From Juglans regia (lineage: Eukaryota > Streptophyta > Magnoliopsida > Fagales > Juglandaceae), in contig NC_049914.1 in the NCBI RefSeq assembly GCF_001411555.2, forward strand, positions 9,996,273-10,060,272: a DNA stretch of 64,000 bases, written 5' to 3'. Positions within the stretch are counted from its first letter, which is position 1. Each line of letters opens with the position of its first letter. The position numbers and the translations under genes are program-made. The notes beneath the pieces were generated by a model. It was not told where the DNA came from, made no database searches, and saw only the letters and a list, made by a program, of their open reading frames with translations. Shown piece after piece: positions 34,373 to 48,030 of the stretch.

Positions 34373-36208
34373 ATGAGGAGCATTTTCTTCAAGTCTTCGT
34401 CTCCGTCTAGAGCAATTATCCCACCTCCCTCCCAGAGCCGCCCTTTCTCTGAATCGTTAATGGACGAGAACATTGATCTCGCAGAGTCTCTCATTACTGA
34501 GTGGGATTCCGACGTTTCCTCCTACTGCAAAATCATCTCCCTTTTCCACGGCGACCGTACCGAGGCCAAACAGTACCTACGCTCCGTCAGAGACTTGCAG
34601 TCCGCCATGCAATTGTTGGTTACCCAGGATTCCGCCTCCGACCAGCTTGTTAGGGCTCAGAACTTGATGCGAATGGCTATGAAGAGGTTGGAGAAGGAGT
34701 TCTACCAGATTCTGTCGGACAATAGAGAGTACTTGGATCCCGAATCGGTTTCAGTTTCGACCCGCTCTACGAGATCCTCGGCGGCGAGGTCGAGTGTCTC
34801 CGACTTGGAGGACGATGAGTCGGACGAAGAATTTCTAGTCGCCGGTGAGTCCATATCTGAGGTGGAGATAATCTCGACGGTTGCGATGGCGGACTTGAAA
34901 GCCATTGCGGACTGCATGATATCCTCTGGCTACGCGAAAGAGTGCATGAAAATCTATACTATTGTTAGAAAATCAATTATCGATAAGGCACTGTATCATC
35001 TTGGTGTTGAGAGGCTGAATCTCTCACAGGTGCAGAAGATGGATTGGGAGGTAGTGGAACTGAAGATCAGGAGCTGGTTGAACGCTGTGAAAATCGCTTT
35101 GAAAACTCTCTTCTACAGAGAGAGGATTCTCTGTGACAGCGTGTTTCCGGGTTCGTTTCCGATCGCAGAGACGTGCTTCGCTGAAATTTCGGGAGAGAGC
35201 GGGATGATCCTGTTTGGATTCCCCGAACTCGTAGCAAAGTGCAAGAAATCCCCCGAGAAAATGTTCCGCACGCTGGACTTGTACGAAGCTATTTCTGATC
35301 ACTGGCCGGAGATTGAATATATTTTCTCGTTCGAATCGACCTCGGCAGTCCGAACACAGGCCATCAATTCTCAGATCAAGCTCGGTGAGGCGGTGCGTGG
35401 AATGCTAACAGACTTCGAAATGGCCATGCAGAAGGACTCATCGAAGACAGCCGTTCCTGGTGGCGGAGTCCATCCACTCACACGCTATGTAATGAACTAC
35501 ATCTCCTTCCTCGCCGATTACAGCGGTATCCTCGCAGACATTGTCGCCGACTGGCCTTTAGTATTACAGTCGCCGTTACCGGAATCCTACTTCGGGAGCC
35601 TGGAGTCCGACAACAGTCCGATTACCGTCCGAATCGCTTGGTTGATCCTCGTCCTCCTCTGTAAACTCGACGGCAAAGCGGAGCTCCACAACGATGTGGC
35701 GCTCTCTTACTTGTTCTTAGCCAACAACCTCCAATACGTAGTCGTTAAAGTGCGAACGTCGAACCTAAAGCTCCTCCTTGGTGATGACTGGGTGACGAAC
35801 CACGAGTCGAAGGTCAAACAGTACGCCTCGAACTACGAGCGAATGGGCTGGAGCAAGGTGTTCGCTTCGCTACAGGAAAATCCGACGGCCGAGATTCCAC
35901 CGGAGCAAGCGAGGGACAGCTTCAAGAAATTCAATGCTGCGTTCGAAGAGACGTATAGGAAACAAAAGGCATGGATCGTTCCAGACCCGAAACTCCGAGA
36001 CGAGATAAAAGTTTCGGTAGCGAAGAAGCTCGTATCGGCATACAAGGACTTTTTTGAGAGGAATCGTGTGGGGTCAGAGTCGTTTGTTCGGTATACCCCT
36101 GATGATTTGGGGAATTACTTGTCGGATCTATTGTATGGGAGCGGAGGCGGAGGGAGTGTTTCGTCATCTTCATTGTCATGTGATTGGCCTCGTAGGCAAG
36201 GCCGTTGA
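34373..36208 (+). CDS. EXO70H: EXO70H-type exocyst subunit, copy C (diverged paralogue)
   Basis: Intronless 611-residue protein from the ATG at 34373. An in-frame ATG at 34358 would add MPRKG, but it has T at -3, while the inner one has G at -3 and aligns with the start of copy B; the outer start cannot be excluded. Layout as in copy B: Pro/Ser N-terminus, Ser-rich plus acidic linker (SSVSDLEDDESDEEF), Exo70 domain with GGGVHPLTRYVMNYISFLAD and RYTPDDLGNYLSDLL. By eye about four fifths of residues match copy B, so this split is much older than the A/B duplication. The extreme C-terminus differs (CDWPRRQGR against TSHSRGGQSH), and a two-residue length difference lies in the Ser linker. Open throughout, so probably functional. 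Confidence 0.95.
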   Translation: MRSIFFKSSSPSRAIIPPPSQSRPFSESLMDENIDLAESLITEWDSDVSSYCKIISLFHGDRTEAKQYLRSVRDLQSAMQLLVTQDSASDQLVRAQNLMRMAMKRLEKEFYQILSDNREYLDPESVSVSTRSTRSSAARSSVSDLEDDESDEEFLVAGESISEVEIISTVAMADLKAIADCMISSGYAKECMKIYTIVRKSIIDKALYHLGVERLNLSQVQKMDWEVVELKIRSWLNAVKIALKTLFYRERILCDSVFPGSFPIAETCFAEISGESGMILFGFPELVAKCKKSPEKMFRTLDLYEAISDHWPEIEYIFSFESTSAVRTQAINSQIKLGEAVRGMLTDFEMAMQKDSSKTAVPGGGVHPLTRYVMNYISFLADYSGILADIVADWPLVLQSPLPESYFGSLESDNSPITVRIAWLILVLLCKLDGKAELHNDVALSYLFLANNLQYVVVKVRTSNLKLLLGDDWVTNHESKVKQYASNYERMGWSKVFASLQENPTAEIPPEQARDSFKKFNAAFEETYRKQKAWIVPDPKLRDEIKVSVAKKLVSAYKDFFERNRVGSESFVRYTPDDLGNYLSDLLYGSGGGGSVSSSSLSCDWPRRQGR

Positions 36209-39200
36209 GATTTGGGCGGTTGCTATGACCGGCGTTAGGCGTGTTTCGTATAAAAACAAAAGAGCGCGTAGATATTATATAGATATTTTTTTTCCCCGTG
36301 TATAGAGATGGATTAAACTGCATGTAACACGATTCTTTTATATATATATAAAGAATAAAATTATTTTTTCTTTTCATTTTGATCGTTCCATTCAATTTAT
36401 TTTTATTTAATAATTAAGAAAATAATTTTAAATGTGTTGATATTATTTTTTATTTTTAAAAATATTTAAATATATTAAAAAAAAAAAAATTACTAGACAG
36501 TACGCCCAACGGTAAGAGTGAGGCGGCAGAATAGCCCCACTCATATATAAATATATGGATTTGTTATTAATTATCTCCGCACATTATATATTGTACTTAT
36601 TTTTATTTATTTATTATTTCTGTTTTATTATTTTTAAATTAATTAAATTATTCTATACGTCATCTATGTATCATACATTTGATAAAAAAAAAAAAAAAAA
36701 AACTATGTATAATGTATGATATGAAAGTGATGAATATAATTTTTCATGAATATATGTATACAAGTCGGATTGAGGCGTGAGACAGACACATTCATAGATA
36801 GTTGGAGATAATAATACAAGTCGATTTGACTAAGCAAAGAAGTCGGCCCCCTTATGCAAACAAAGGGCAATCGCCAATCACTAAAGTCTCTCTCGCTCTC
36901 TGTCTTTCGTATGTCATTTGCCATTTTGAATTTAAATTTCGCTGTCAGTCCTCTCAACGAAATAACAACTACTTCTAAAAATAGTTGCCGTCGATATTCG
37001 GGTAGATTTCCATGCATTATCTTCAGGCTCAGGTTGAAGAATTTAGATTAAGATTTTTATTAGATTTTGGAAAATGAAATAAAAAAAATGTTGAATAGAA
37101 ATATTATAAAATTAAAATATTGTTATAATATAATTTTTAATATTATTTTTTTAAAAATTTGAAAAATTTGAATTATTTTTTATATTTTATATGGAAGTTT
37201 AAAAAATTTATAATGATTAGATGAAAAAGTATGAAATATAAATTTAAAAATATTTGTGTTTAAGTAGCGTTTGAACGTTAAGATGAGATGAGACTAACTG
37301 CATATCCAAATAGGGCTTAAGAGACTCATTCATCTCATGATGCGATATTAGATGATTGAAAACTATTTATTATATTTTACTTATGAACCTATCCAAAATG
37401 CTGACATGAACCACGTGGTCTTTGAGGACGATCTTCCAAGTAATGGGCCGAAGAATATTTTCTAGTCCAGTAACCGATAGTGGGCTGGTTTCGTCAAATG
37501 TTACTCCTTGTGGAAAGTTTAACAGCAGAAAAAAGGAGGAGACCCTAATACAAAGGAAAACTTCTAGTTATTCTTGTGGAAAGTTTTATTTTTATCATTT
37601 TATTTAAATACACACATATTGTGTTTAACTAGAATGACAAAAATGACATATCATATATTGGTGTGTGGTGTGGAGACGATAAGTAGCATTTCTTTATATA
37701 AAACAAGACAATTACAAATCTCTTAGAGCATTGGCATTGAATTAGCCAAATGCCATTGAAGCAAAAAATATGGCTCGTTTTTTTATTAAACCAGCTGTAT
37801 TGGACTAGCTAAATGCCTTCAAATAAGACTATGAGCTAAAGTATAAATCTATTGCAAAAATCATATTTGGAGAGTCACTGTTCACCAATGAAAAACATAT
37901 TTTATTGAAATATGAGAGAATAAAATGTTAAAATTCTTGGGTCGCATCCTCTATTAACTTGTGACTTCTCAAGTGACAGTTTTTGATTTAAATGTCATGA
38001 TGTTTCACTTAAAGACTAAATTATATACATGTCAAGTGTTGGACACTTCCTTTCTCCAGGGAGGTCATTGGTTTGAAACACACCTATTCAACATGAAACA
38101 TTGCACCCTTTTCAAGTGCCTAAACAAGCCAAGCATTGCACCTATTCGGCCAGGCCAATGCATTGCTCCTCTTTGGCCCAAACATTGTGCTTCTTCGGGC
38201 TTGGCCTATGTGACTATTCCATGCCTTGTTAAAATTTAAACATCAAAGTGTAGCTATGATAAGTGGTTTAAACCCATATCATTTCTTTTGAATTAGCACA
38301 TTCTTATCAATGAACCAATGCATCTCTTTGAGATAGTGGTTCACGAAAATAAATAATAACTAACATTCAATACATTCACATATTTAATATCATAATCTAT
38401 AATAAATATAACATTAAAACTTTTACAAATTGTTAAAATTGGTCTTATGTCTTCTTTTTCACCGATTTTAATGATAAAGTCTCAACCGATCGATGATGGA
38501 AGATTTTATTAACCTTAAGTTATAACTAAATTACCAAATTCCATAGTTTAGGGTAAATGACAAATTTTTGTAGCAAGTTGAAAACATATTAATAGTGGTT
38601 CAAAGCTAGAAATATAATTTCACCATAAAACATGATTTCCAAACTAATGGTTGGCCTCTGATCAATTCGAGTTGTTTCTTGAATCAAAAGATGATTTACT
38701 TTTGTTGGTTTCCAATTATTGACTCGGTCCCTATGTTTTATTGGCCAAAGTCTAAAAAGAAGATTGTCATTAAGGTAGTTTTTACTAGAAAGAAGACTGC
38801 TGCAAGTCTTGCACTACCTGATGTACTAGAAAACTGGAGGCCGATAGCAATGGAAATGATTCCATAGTAGATGACTGAAATGAAGCAATTGTTGGAAGTT
38901 CCCCCATTCCACATTACTAGTAGTACTAGAAGTCTAGTAGCCGCACCTGAGCTCTATGTGCTTACAACATGCAGCACGTGTGATTCATGTGTCGAGGATT
39001 TTGTTTCCAAAATCGGTAGGGATGGGAGAGAACACAAAGAGGATATATCATATAGGGTAGGGAAAAAATCATGGTCGGGGGTGGTAATTAAGGGAGATAG
39101 ATCCAAAGCTCCAGTACCTTCTACCACAAGCATGGCCACCAGCGGCGCTTAGGTGAGAAAGGGCCTTGGAAGAGAGATGATTTCTATGGAGCATCTCTCT

Positions 39201-39384
39201 CTATGGAGCTTCTTTCCCTCTTACTTTCCTAGGAGGAAGATTTTGGCAATTAACTGCCCGTACACACCCATGCACTTGTTTCTTTGATGGTTTGTTGCCC
39301 TTGGGTAAATCTAGTTCTCATGCTGACATATGCTCTAAAATCTGTTTGGGAACACAACCATTTAAATATTCTCATACTAGCTAT
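36209..39384. other. Intergenic, no supported gene
   Basis: AT-rich. A fragment at about 37300-37395 (GATGATTGAAAACTATTTATTATATTTTACTT) matches the MITE at 16428-16580. Short open frames at 36854, 37961, 38679 and 38871 show no recognisable domain. Confidence 0.4.
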
Positions 39385-40134
39385 TAGTGGTGTAACCATT
39401 TCGATTTGATCAGTTTTAAGAAATTTTAGAATCAAACCGGTATATCGGTTTTGAGATTTAAAAAACCAATATCACACCGGTTACACTCTTAAATCAGTAT
39501 TTCAAGTTTTATCATTTTCTGTCTGGTTTGTTATGATTTTTCTGGTATATTATATATATAGTATATATAATATTATATATATATATATTATATATATTAT
39601 ATATATAGTATATTATATATATAGTATATATAATATGCTATATATATATATTATAGTATATAATAATATAGTGATAATATATTGTAATATATTATAATAT
39701 ATATTATTATTGTATTATAGACTATAGTGATATATTATAGTATATTATAATATATAATGATATTGTATTAGTATAACTACTAATACTATAGACTATAGTG
39801 ATAATATATAGTTATTTATATAGTATTTAAAATTTTAATGTTATTTTAATTAGTAATTTAGCACATAATACAAGATTATTTTATATATTTGATATCAAAA
39901 TTATATATAATATAAAAAATCATATAAAAAATATATATTTATATAAATCGGTCCGGTCCAGTTCGATCTGGTGTTAGAAAAATAAAAATTTAAACTAGAC
40001 CGATTTTGATTGATTTTGAAAAAAATGAAATTGATACCGGATCGAATCAATTTAGAATTGGATTGGACTCACCGGTTCGGTTCGGTTTGGTTCAGTCTAA
40101 TTTATCGGTTCATTGATTTTTTTTTCACCCCTAC
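39385..40134. mobile_element. CCGG-type element, degenerate copy
   Basis: Left end TAGTGGTGTAACC and right end TTCACCCCTACTA are the partners of the TAGGGGTGTAA / TTACACCCCTA ends at 13679-14398. Shoulders carry ACCGGTATATCGGTTTT and GGTCCGGTCCAGTTCG; the core (39540-39910) is nearly pure A/T with TATAGTATAT repeats. Confidence 0.6.
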
Positions 40135-41636
40135 TAAATACTTCACTATTGTTTATAAACAGATTATTATTATTTTACTATTATTTATAGATTATCTAAA
40201 ATACTCATAGAATCTAAACAATCAAAATTGGTGTCCATGTATGTGATGGTTTGGATCTTAGTACAGTTACTGCTCATCATACAAATACCAAGGTCGATTC
40301 AGCCAGCAGTTTACATCGTATATGTCTGTACTCGTGGAGACGTTTACATTGCCAAGTTGGCCGGCCAATATATTAATACGCATATTGACTTGCTTTTGAG
40401 AACTGTCTTTTCCAGAAAGTGGGCTTAAAAATCTCTCTCAGCCCATTAAGAAGTGGTGGGCTCATTCCGCAAATCTAGCTCCTAGAGAAGTAGACTTCAA
40501 AAAATAAAAAAATTGATAGAATTGCCTATTTTATGTAGGTAACGATGATAGCATAGTTCCCCATTACAAAGTCGAAGCCTTTGATTCGCACCATCATTTT
40601 AAAAAGGAAACTGCCAGGCCAGTGTTCCGATAATTCCCACCCATAAATATAAAATATATATATATTTTAATTTTAAGTGTTTTTTAAAGTATTTTTTAAA
40701 TCATTTTAAAAAATTATAAATTTATTAAAAAATTATTTTTTAATTATTAAAAAAATAAAAAATTGAACCGGTGAGGAATTTCGGTCGGTGGCCTAAGCAT
40801 TATTCTTTTTTAAAAAAAAGAACCTAGCTAATATGGTGGCCAAGAGTTAATTCATGAGAGCTGGACCTCTTCTTGTATCTGATCATGATATATCAAGGAC
40901 AGCTTTGGCAGTGACTCAAACCTACCAAATTGACCATTACCTTTGTTTAATCATGGACCATTAATAACAAGGCCGGCCGGCTGGACGGCCAGTACTCAAG
41001 CACACCGCCGATAGCGAACGGCCAACACAGCCACAGTTGTGTACTCGGTCAAATCCCCTGACCTCGTTAATTTACTTTAAAAAGAAAAATATTTTCAATG
41101 AAATAGTTTTATCGCATTAATCTTATTGTAAAGTGTTATATGAATGTCATTATTCGATAGGTTAATCTATCTTTAGAATTTCATAATCTTTCAGTGACAT
41201 ATACTTTCTCGAGAATGTTAATGTATATTTTGTGTGATAACCATATAAGCTAAATTTTTATAAACACTAGAAATATATCAAGTTGCCAAAAATATTAATT
41301 GGAAAGTCATATAATTAACATCTCTAGATCAGCTATGACATGAATGTGATTGATCTTTTTTTTTTTTTTCCCCGCAGAAAAAACGAATATTTGTAACAGA
41401 TTATTTATTATAAGAATTACTATTTATAATAAAAAATAAATTCATTTTAATAGAAAATAATCATTTTTACAGAAAATAATTGGTTTTAAATAAATAATTT
41501 TTTTATAGTATCTTTTTTTATTTTTACTGTTAAGTAATAGGTCCAAGAGATCAGTGTAAGATTAATGAATGTCAAACGCAAACCCTTCCTAGCTAAATAT
41601 CAATGTAATAGGTTGCCAACAATGGCCTCATACTAG

Positions 41637-41683
<47 letters not shown>

Positions 41684-43076
41684 TATTATAAGAAAATTAT
41701 TTATTTATATATATTATTTATTATAAAAATAATTGTTTTTTATTAAAATAAGTCTATTTTTATTATAAATAGTCATTATAAATATTTTTTTCTTTTTAAG
41801 GCTTGCCAAATTGGTAGTAATCTAAATACTTTAGTACCCGTTTAAAGAATACATATCGGTTGTCATCATCTTAATTTTGAATATTTTTTTGTTTTAAAAA
41901 AGAAATAGCTGATGTATAGATAGTGACATATTATCAGTGTATCACAGTGACAGGAGAGTCATTACAATCCCAGTACTATAATGAGGTGGCATGCATCATC
42001 CATCGGTGAAGTAAATAGCACGAATCATTATTTATCTTAACAAAGGGTCAATTTCTAGGAGAAGAGAAAAGTTGAGAACTGTTTTGCCAACTTTATCAAA
42101 TGTCTTTAATTAGTATCCAGCCCCTCATGTCCTTTTTATTTGCAATTAATTTAAGACCAAACTTAGAGGCTAACGTGGCTGGTGAAGTCCATGACATGCC
42201 AACTGATCAAAATACTTATAAATGCTGGTATATACAAGCATGTGCTAAGGTGGTTGTGCATTAAATTAAAGGCCAGCCATGCAGCCAAAACATTTTGTTT
42301 TCAAAAAATAATCTGATAAGAAAAAATAGAAGATTTTTTTTTTTTATTAAAGTAAATACAATTAACTTACGGTCATGAATATGCATGCATATACACAATT
42401 AAGTACAACTGATTCAAATTACAGGCAGTCGATTTTGCATGCCTATAATTATTTTTCTAGCTATATGCAAAATAACAATCGATTCTAGCTATCTGTTGCA
42501 ATTATACCGTTTTGGAAAAGTGCTGCAATCACAAAAAAATTATATAAAGTAAATTTATAAATGGTTATAATTTTATGAAAATGTGATTTATTATATTTAT
42601 TTTATAATAAAAATAAATTTAAAATCTGACATATATACCATATCAAATCATATCAGTTTGAGTTTATTTTTATATAATTTTTTTATTGCTAAAATATTAT
42701 TTGATCAGGTTTAGAATCAATGAGGTGGATTAATCTAGAAGTTATGCCATGGAGACTGGAGTTAGATAATATATAAGCACATGATCAAGCGCGGATTATT
42801 ATAATTTCGGCCACGAAAAAAAGGTAAAAAATAAAAGATGTTTGAAAGGTGTCAATAACGCAGGCCGGCATGGCAGAGATAATTCCTTTAATTACTATTA
42901 TTAATATCTGGCATAAAATATATATTCTTCTGAGTAAATAGGCTGATTTTTTCTTGTAATGCATATGATCTACATATAATATATGCATCAGTTGATACAG
43001 CTTGGAGCCAATTAATTAAGTGGTGTAGTGAACGTATTTTTACAGCTAATTTAATATTGCTCGAATTGCCTATTCG
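40135..43076. other. Intergenic, AT-rich
   Basis: No gene seen. (AT)n at 41639-41680 is flanked by inversely oriented TTATTATAAGAATTACTATTTATAATA-like arms (about 41400-41800), probably a degraded foldback element. Confidence 0.4.
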
Positions 43077-44000
43077 TAGGGGTGTTCATCCGGCTTTTGA
43101 TCCGAGAATCCGGATATACCCGGACCGGAACCCGGGTTTCAAACTCGGGCCGGAAGCCAGACTGGGTTGGTCTGGGACAAACCCGGGCCAAAACTCAGGT
43201 GGATCTGGATTTTCGAAACCTGAAAATCCGAGTTCCGAGTTGTATCTGGATTTTTTTTTTCTTTCAACTTTGTGTTTTTTTCTTTCAACTTTCCCAACAA
43301 CCAAACAGATTCATTAATTTTTGAGCATGGATGAGTACATACAGAGAGTGAAAAGGACGAAGTAAAAAAATTTAAATTTTTTTCCTTCAACTTTCCCAAC
43401 AACCAAACAGATTCATTAAAATAGAGAATTAACGAATCAATAAACAAGTCGATACCCAATACTGATTAAAAAAAAAAAAAAAGTTTCCAAACATTCCAAA
43501 AACCACATGGCCACTAGCAAACAGATGGTCAAAGCATCCATCCACCACCGCATAACCCATCTCAACGGTAAATAGTTTACACACCCAATGACCTTGTACT
43601 TACGCACAGAAACATAGTTACAAGGGGAGAGAAAGAGAGACAGAGACAGAGAGAGAACCGGAACAACAACCTAGAGGCAAAGGTCGACGACGAAGGAGAT
43701 GCGACGACGGGGTCACGATGGCGGTGGCTAGGGTTTCTCCTTCTCTCGCAGCGGCAGTGCAACAAGAGAGAGAGCGAGAGACTAGAGAGAGAGAGATAAG
43801 TGTGTCAGGGGGTTTACAATCAATAGTTTTTTTTTTAAAAGACTCGGGTACCAGGTCCCTAACCCGTACTCGGACCGTGTTGGTCCGAGTTTTGCAATCA
43901 GGATTTCAGATCCGTTTTGATCCGAGCCAGAACCCAGAATCGGGATCCGATTTTTTGGATTCCAGACTGGGCTGGAAAAAAAATCTGGTCCAAATAAATA
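43077..44000. mobile_element. CCGG-rich MITE-like element, second subtype
   Basis: Begins TAGGGGTGTTCATCCGG with GGATATACCCGGACCGGAACC. The far end carries GATCCGTTTTGATCCGAGCC and GGATTCCAGACTGGGCTGG, partly inverse to the left shoulder. The interior holds a duplicated CTTTCAACTTTCCCAACAAC block (43285, 43387) and a GA-rich stretch. No coding domain. Confidence 0.5.
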
Positions 44001-44658
44001 GTGCTACCAATATGTATGTAGGACTAGACGGGATGATTAAAAACCAAACAAGCAGCTAGTTTATTATGGTAGCCTAAAAAAGATGCTCTACTTTTGTATA
44101 TACATACCCATGCATTAATTTCCTTATTTTAATGTTTTTATAGCATATATAGGGGTCATATATATATAAATATATATATATATACACACATACAAGAGGT
44201 GTCAAAATGAAAGACCAACTGGAAGGTGACAATCAAATTATTATAGATGTTATAAAAAATGAAGCTCCCTTACCAATATGACAAATAACTCTAATCATAG
44301 ATCACATTTGTCAAAATCTTCACTCTCAACAAGATTGGAGAGTAACTATAATTCATAGGTCACAAAATTGATGTGCACACTCTGTGACAAAATGGGCAAC
44401 GATTAATTTTATTTCTGGTTACATACCCCTTGATGTCATTCTTAGATGTATCTTATATATTGATAGTGACAAAGTCCCTCGTTGAACTTTATGAATCTTT
44501 TAATTTAGTTTTCAATATAATTTATACTTGTTGAGGAAAAAAAAAGATCTAGCTGTTAAATGTGTCACATGATCACCTACTTTTCATCAATCTTAACAAT
44601 TAAAATTAAATTAACAAGGGTCTAATCAAGTGTTTGTTTTTTAATATTTTGAAGTTTT
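44001..44658. other. Intergenic, no gene seen
   Basis: AT-rich, with a TA microsatellite near 44160-44185. Confidence 0.4.
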
Positions 44659-44985
44659 AGACTGTGTTTGAATATTGAGCTGAGTTCAATTTTTTATGAA
44701 TAATAGTGAGTTGAATAGTAGAAGAAGTTATGTGTAGCTTATTTAAATTAAGTTTAAAATGTGTTTATATATTAAGATGAATTTGATACTTTTTATAGGA
44801 ATTTAAAAAAAATTGTGGATCCTATATATAAATATGTGTTAAGTTAAAAAAAATTATAAATCTTATTTATAAAAAAATTTTAAATTAAAATAAGTTTAAT
44901 AATTAAATAATTAAATATTAAATTCAACTTAAAATTAAATTGAATTTAACTGAATGCAACTGACACTTGTAATTGAACGCAGCAT
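44659..44985. mobile_element. MITE, degraded relative of 4734-5063
   Basis: Shares in order GTGTTTGAATATTGAGCTGAG, TATGAATAATAGTGAGTTGAA and ATTAAGATGAATTTGATAC with the MITE in the ABCF relic. The ends are eroded. Confidence 0.6.
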
Positions 44986-45860
44986 AATATGTTATAAGTT
45001 TTGATAGTGATGCATGCATGCAGAAGTTGTTATCATCAAACTTTCAGGCCATTTATACTGATTGTGACATGTCAAGATCATGGAAAAACACACTCCCAAT
45101 ATTGAAACTAAAAGGCAACTAATAATATATTAATCGACCATGTTATTAAACAGTACTCATACTGTACGCGAGATTGTGCAGTACTACTCGTGTGTATTTA
45201 GCTAGCTAATATATAGCTAGGCACGTAATTAGTTAGGATGTATTTATTGGCCAATGTAAGTTGTTACTGGGTCACATCTTGCTAGCTAGCTAGGGATCCT
45301 AATAGATTAGATACCTAATAATAATAATAATAAAAAAAAACCAATATTAAGCCTCCTCCTCCCATTGGCCTAATTTAGTTAATTAATTAAGCAGCATCTC
45401 TCTTCCATGCGCCAGTAGTACTCTCTCTTTTTTCACCAAAAAAAAAAAAAGCTTAAATAACGGATGGAACATGAGCTGACACGGCTACCATCTTTGTGTT
45501 TTGTCAACCAATTCTTCTAGATACAAGCAATCTTATATATCGATTGTACATAATTATTGCATGATTTATTATATTAAAAAAAAATATCAAATCCCCTTCG
45601 TCATCCCCAAAATATGTCCATTGTGCTTACCGTACTTGTTTTCTCAGCCCCTGAATAGCTCCCCCACTGCATCCGCAGTTGCACCTCCTCTTAAAGCTTC
45701 TCCTCCGTTGCCACTGCCGCATTAGTTGCTGCGTCTGCTATTGCATCTGCCGCTGCCATAGTTGCGACATCCAAAAACCTAGAACACCCGTTTCTCTAAT
45801 ATGCACTGAATTCCCTCATATTCTCCATAGTTGTGCCATTCTCGATTATGTCTTTATGCA
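44986..45860. other. Intergenic, no supported gene
   Basis: CTAGCTAGCTAG words and CT-rich stretches. No domain recognised. Confidence 0.35.
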
Positions 45861-46111
45861 GGGGTTTATGCTAATGAAAATGGCCTAAAAGAATCTTTGG
45901 GTGAGAAATACGAGAAATTATCCACCTATGAGTTCAAGGAAAACAATGAGTTTAATGAAGATCTTATTGATAACGATATAGACATGACAGTTAGACTTCA
46001 AATAGTCTATAGCAAATTCAGTATCTGCTCTGTACGTAGTGCTTTTGAACATTCAGTAGGGAGCAGACTCCAAAAGTTTGGTGGATCGGATAATAAAGAA
46101 TTGCTTCAAAG
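45861..46111 (+). other. Exon-like open stretch, unidentified
   Basis: An open frame of about 84 codons is bounded by a TATGCAG acceptor-like site and a CAAAGGTAAAT donor-like site. The deduced peptide is acidic (YANENGLKESLGEKYEKL, NEFNEDLIDNDIDMTVRL) and unlike the low-complexity frames around it. I recognise no family. It could be an exon of a decayed gene or a gene fragment captured by a transposon. Confidence 0.25.
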
Positions 46112-48030
46112 GTAAATCATCCTATGACTTAATAGTTTCTTTCCATACCAATGGTAAGTATCTGTTGAATATTATATTTCAAAGAATGAATGACTGGAAA
46201 TTGTTAAGAACTTTCATAATTGGAGGCCATTTTATGAAGGGATATCACATCTCTCTCTCATTTTCTACATTTCGTGATGTATTTATAATTGTCGGGTGCT
46301 CTAATTTCACCATAGGAAGTGTTTTCAAAATTTTTCCAAAAACCATATCCCCTTCGTCTTTCCCAAAAGAGAAAAACTTGCAGTCGGATAAGTTTAAAAC
46401 TCATTTTCACACATGTCAATCACATCTTGCCACGTATGCTATTCACAAAAAGACTTCATGCATCTCACCACACCCGAATACCTCTCATATATTTCCTTCA
46501 AATACGTAAAACTTCATTTCTTCCATTCTCACTGCACTGCATCAAATCAACCCAAGACCCCATCTCGCTGCACTGCACCTTCCCATAAGAAAACCCACCT
46601 TCTCAACAGAAAACCCAATGTCCTCTCTGTTCTCTCCCTCTCCCTTCCTCAAGCCATCAACCCAGACGGACACTCTGTTCTCTCCCTCCCTCAAAGAGTC
46701 GGACCAATGAAAGATGACCAATGACTTAATAACCGGACCAATGACTTAGATTTTTATTATTGAGATTATAATTTTAGACCTATGTTCATATTTGTTATTG
46801 TATGGTTTGTAATATTGATTTTATTATATATATATGTTAAAATTTGAAAAATATTAATATATATTTTTAAAAATATTGTGGCTACTAATAAATATAAATT
46901 TTTATTTTTATTTAAAATTATGTTAATTAGGTCAAATGAGTTATGCGTGTTAGTTCATCCATTTATATGAAACGAGTTTAAATTGATGGTGTAGTGTTAA
47001 TTTATTTTTAATTAATTATTAAATGGGTTAAAACGAGTGATACGACATGACCCGTTATCTAAATAGATTGGATTAGAATTTGAAAGTTTGACACGTTTAG
47101 TTAAACAAATCGAGTTTAGATTGTCCTATATAATTAAATATTTATGACTTGGCACGATATAAATACGATCTTAAAACACGATTTATCACCCCTAATTTAG
47201 AGATATGGACAGTGGAAACCGACTTTTTGAAATGACACCCAACAGACAAAATTTTTGTTTCTTTGTTGTATGTGTGTTTGCTATCATTTTGAATTGTGGG
47301 CATATATTTTGTTTGCAATCAAAAGTTCTCCATGCGTTGCTTAACAAAACAAAAAATAGTCTCCTCAATGTTCAGACGAAGACCCGGTAAACGCATACCT
47401 TTATCATCGGACAAGTGAGGAGCTGAGCTTCCTGGAAGTTTACACTTTACAGTACCCGGAATCATTTACTTTTCTAAAACAAAAGACTAGAGAGAATTTT
47501 AATTTTTAGCTATAACCATCGTATCAAAATGGCCTTTACTCCCTTTCAATGACAGAAAATTCCTGTCCTTTCTTTATTTTTTGGCTGAGCAATAGAAAAT
47601 TCCAACTTGGTATGGCTGGATGGTAAGAAACTGTCACGATTCTGAGTTGTGACTGATAAACATTCAAGTAGACTTGCCAGTCATCCCCAAAAATTAGAAA
47701 AAAAAAAAAAAAAGAAAAAAAATTCATAAAAAATCAGACTTGCTAGTTTCGTGTCTTGCGCGAAACTTTCACGGGAAGATCGCAGGTATGCGACAGTTTT
47801 TCAGATATCTTATGTTTTTGGCGGCGATTTTAAGCAACCAACCAATTATAACATCATAGGAATTATAAAAAAAAAAAAAAAAGTTTTTACTGTTAAACCT
47901 AACAGCTGCCGATATAATCAATATAAGCCTATAATATTATCACTTAGCCCTTGAAACATATAATATAAGCTATAATTCTTCTATTCATTAAAAGAATGAG
48001 TAAAAGGTAGAAAGGTAACAATTAACATAT
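46112..48030. other. Intergenic with repeat fragments
   Basis: 46900-47195 holds a repeat fragment (ACATGACCCGTTATCTAAAT, ACACGATTTATCACCCCTAA) of a kind common in plant intergenic DNA. Nothing else assignable. Confidence 0.35.

Noticed and set aside
38679..39152. Two neighbouring short ORFs as a gene
   Set aside because: No domain recognised and no splice evidence linking them.
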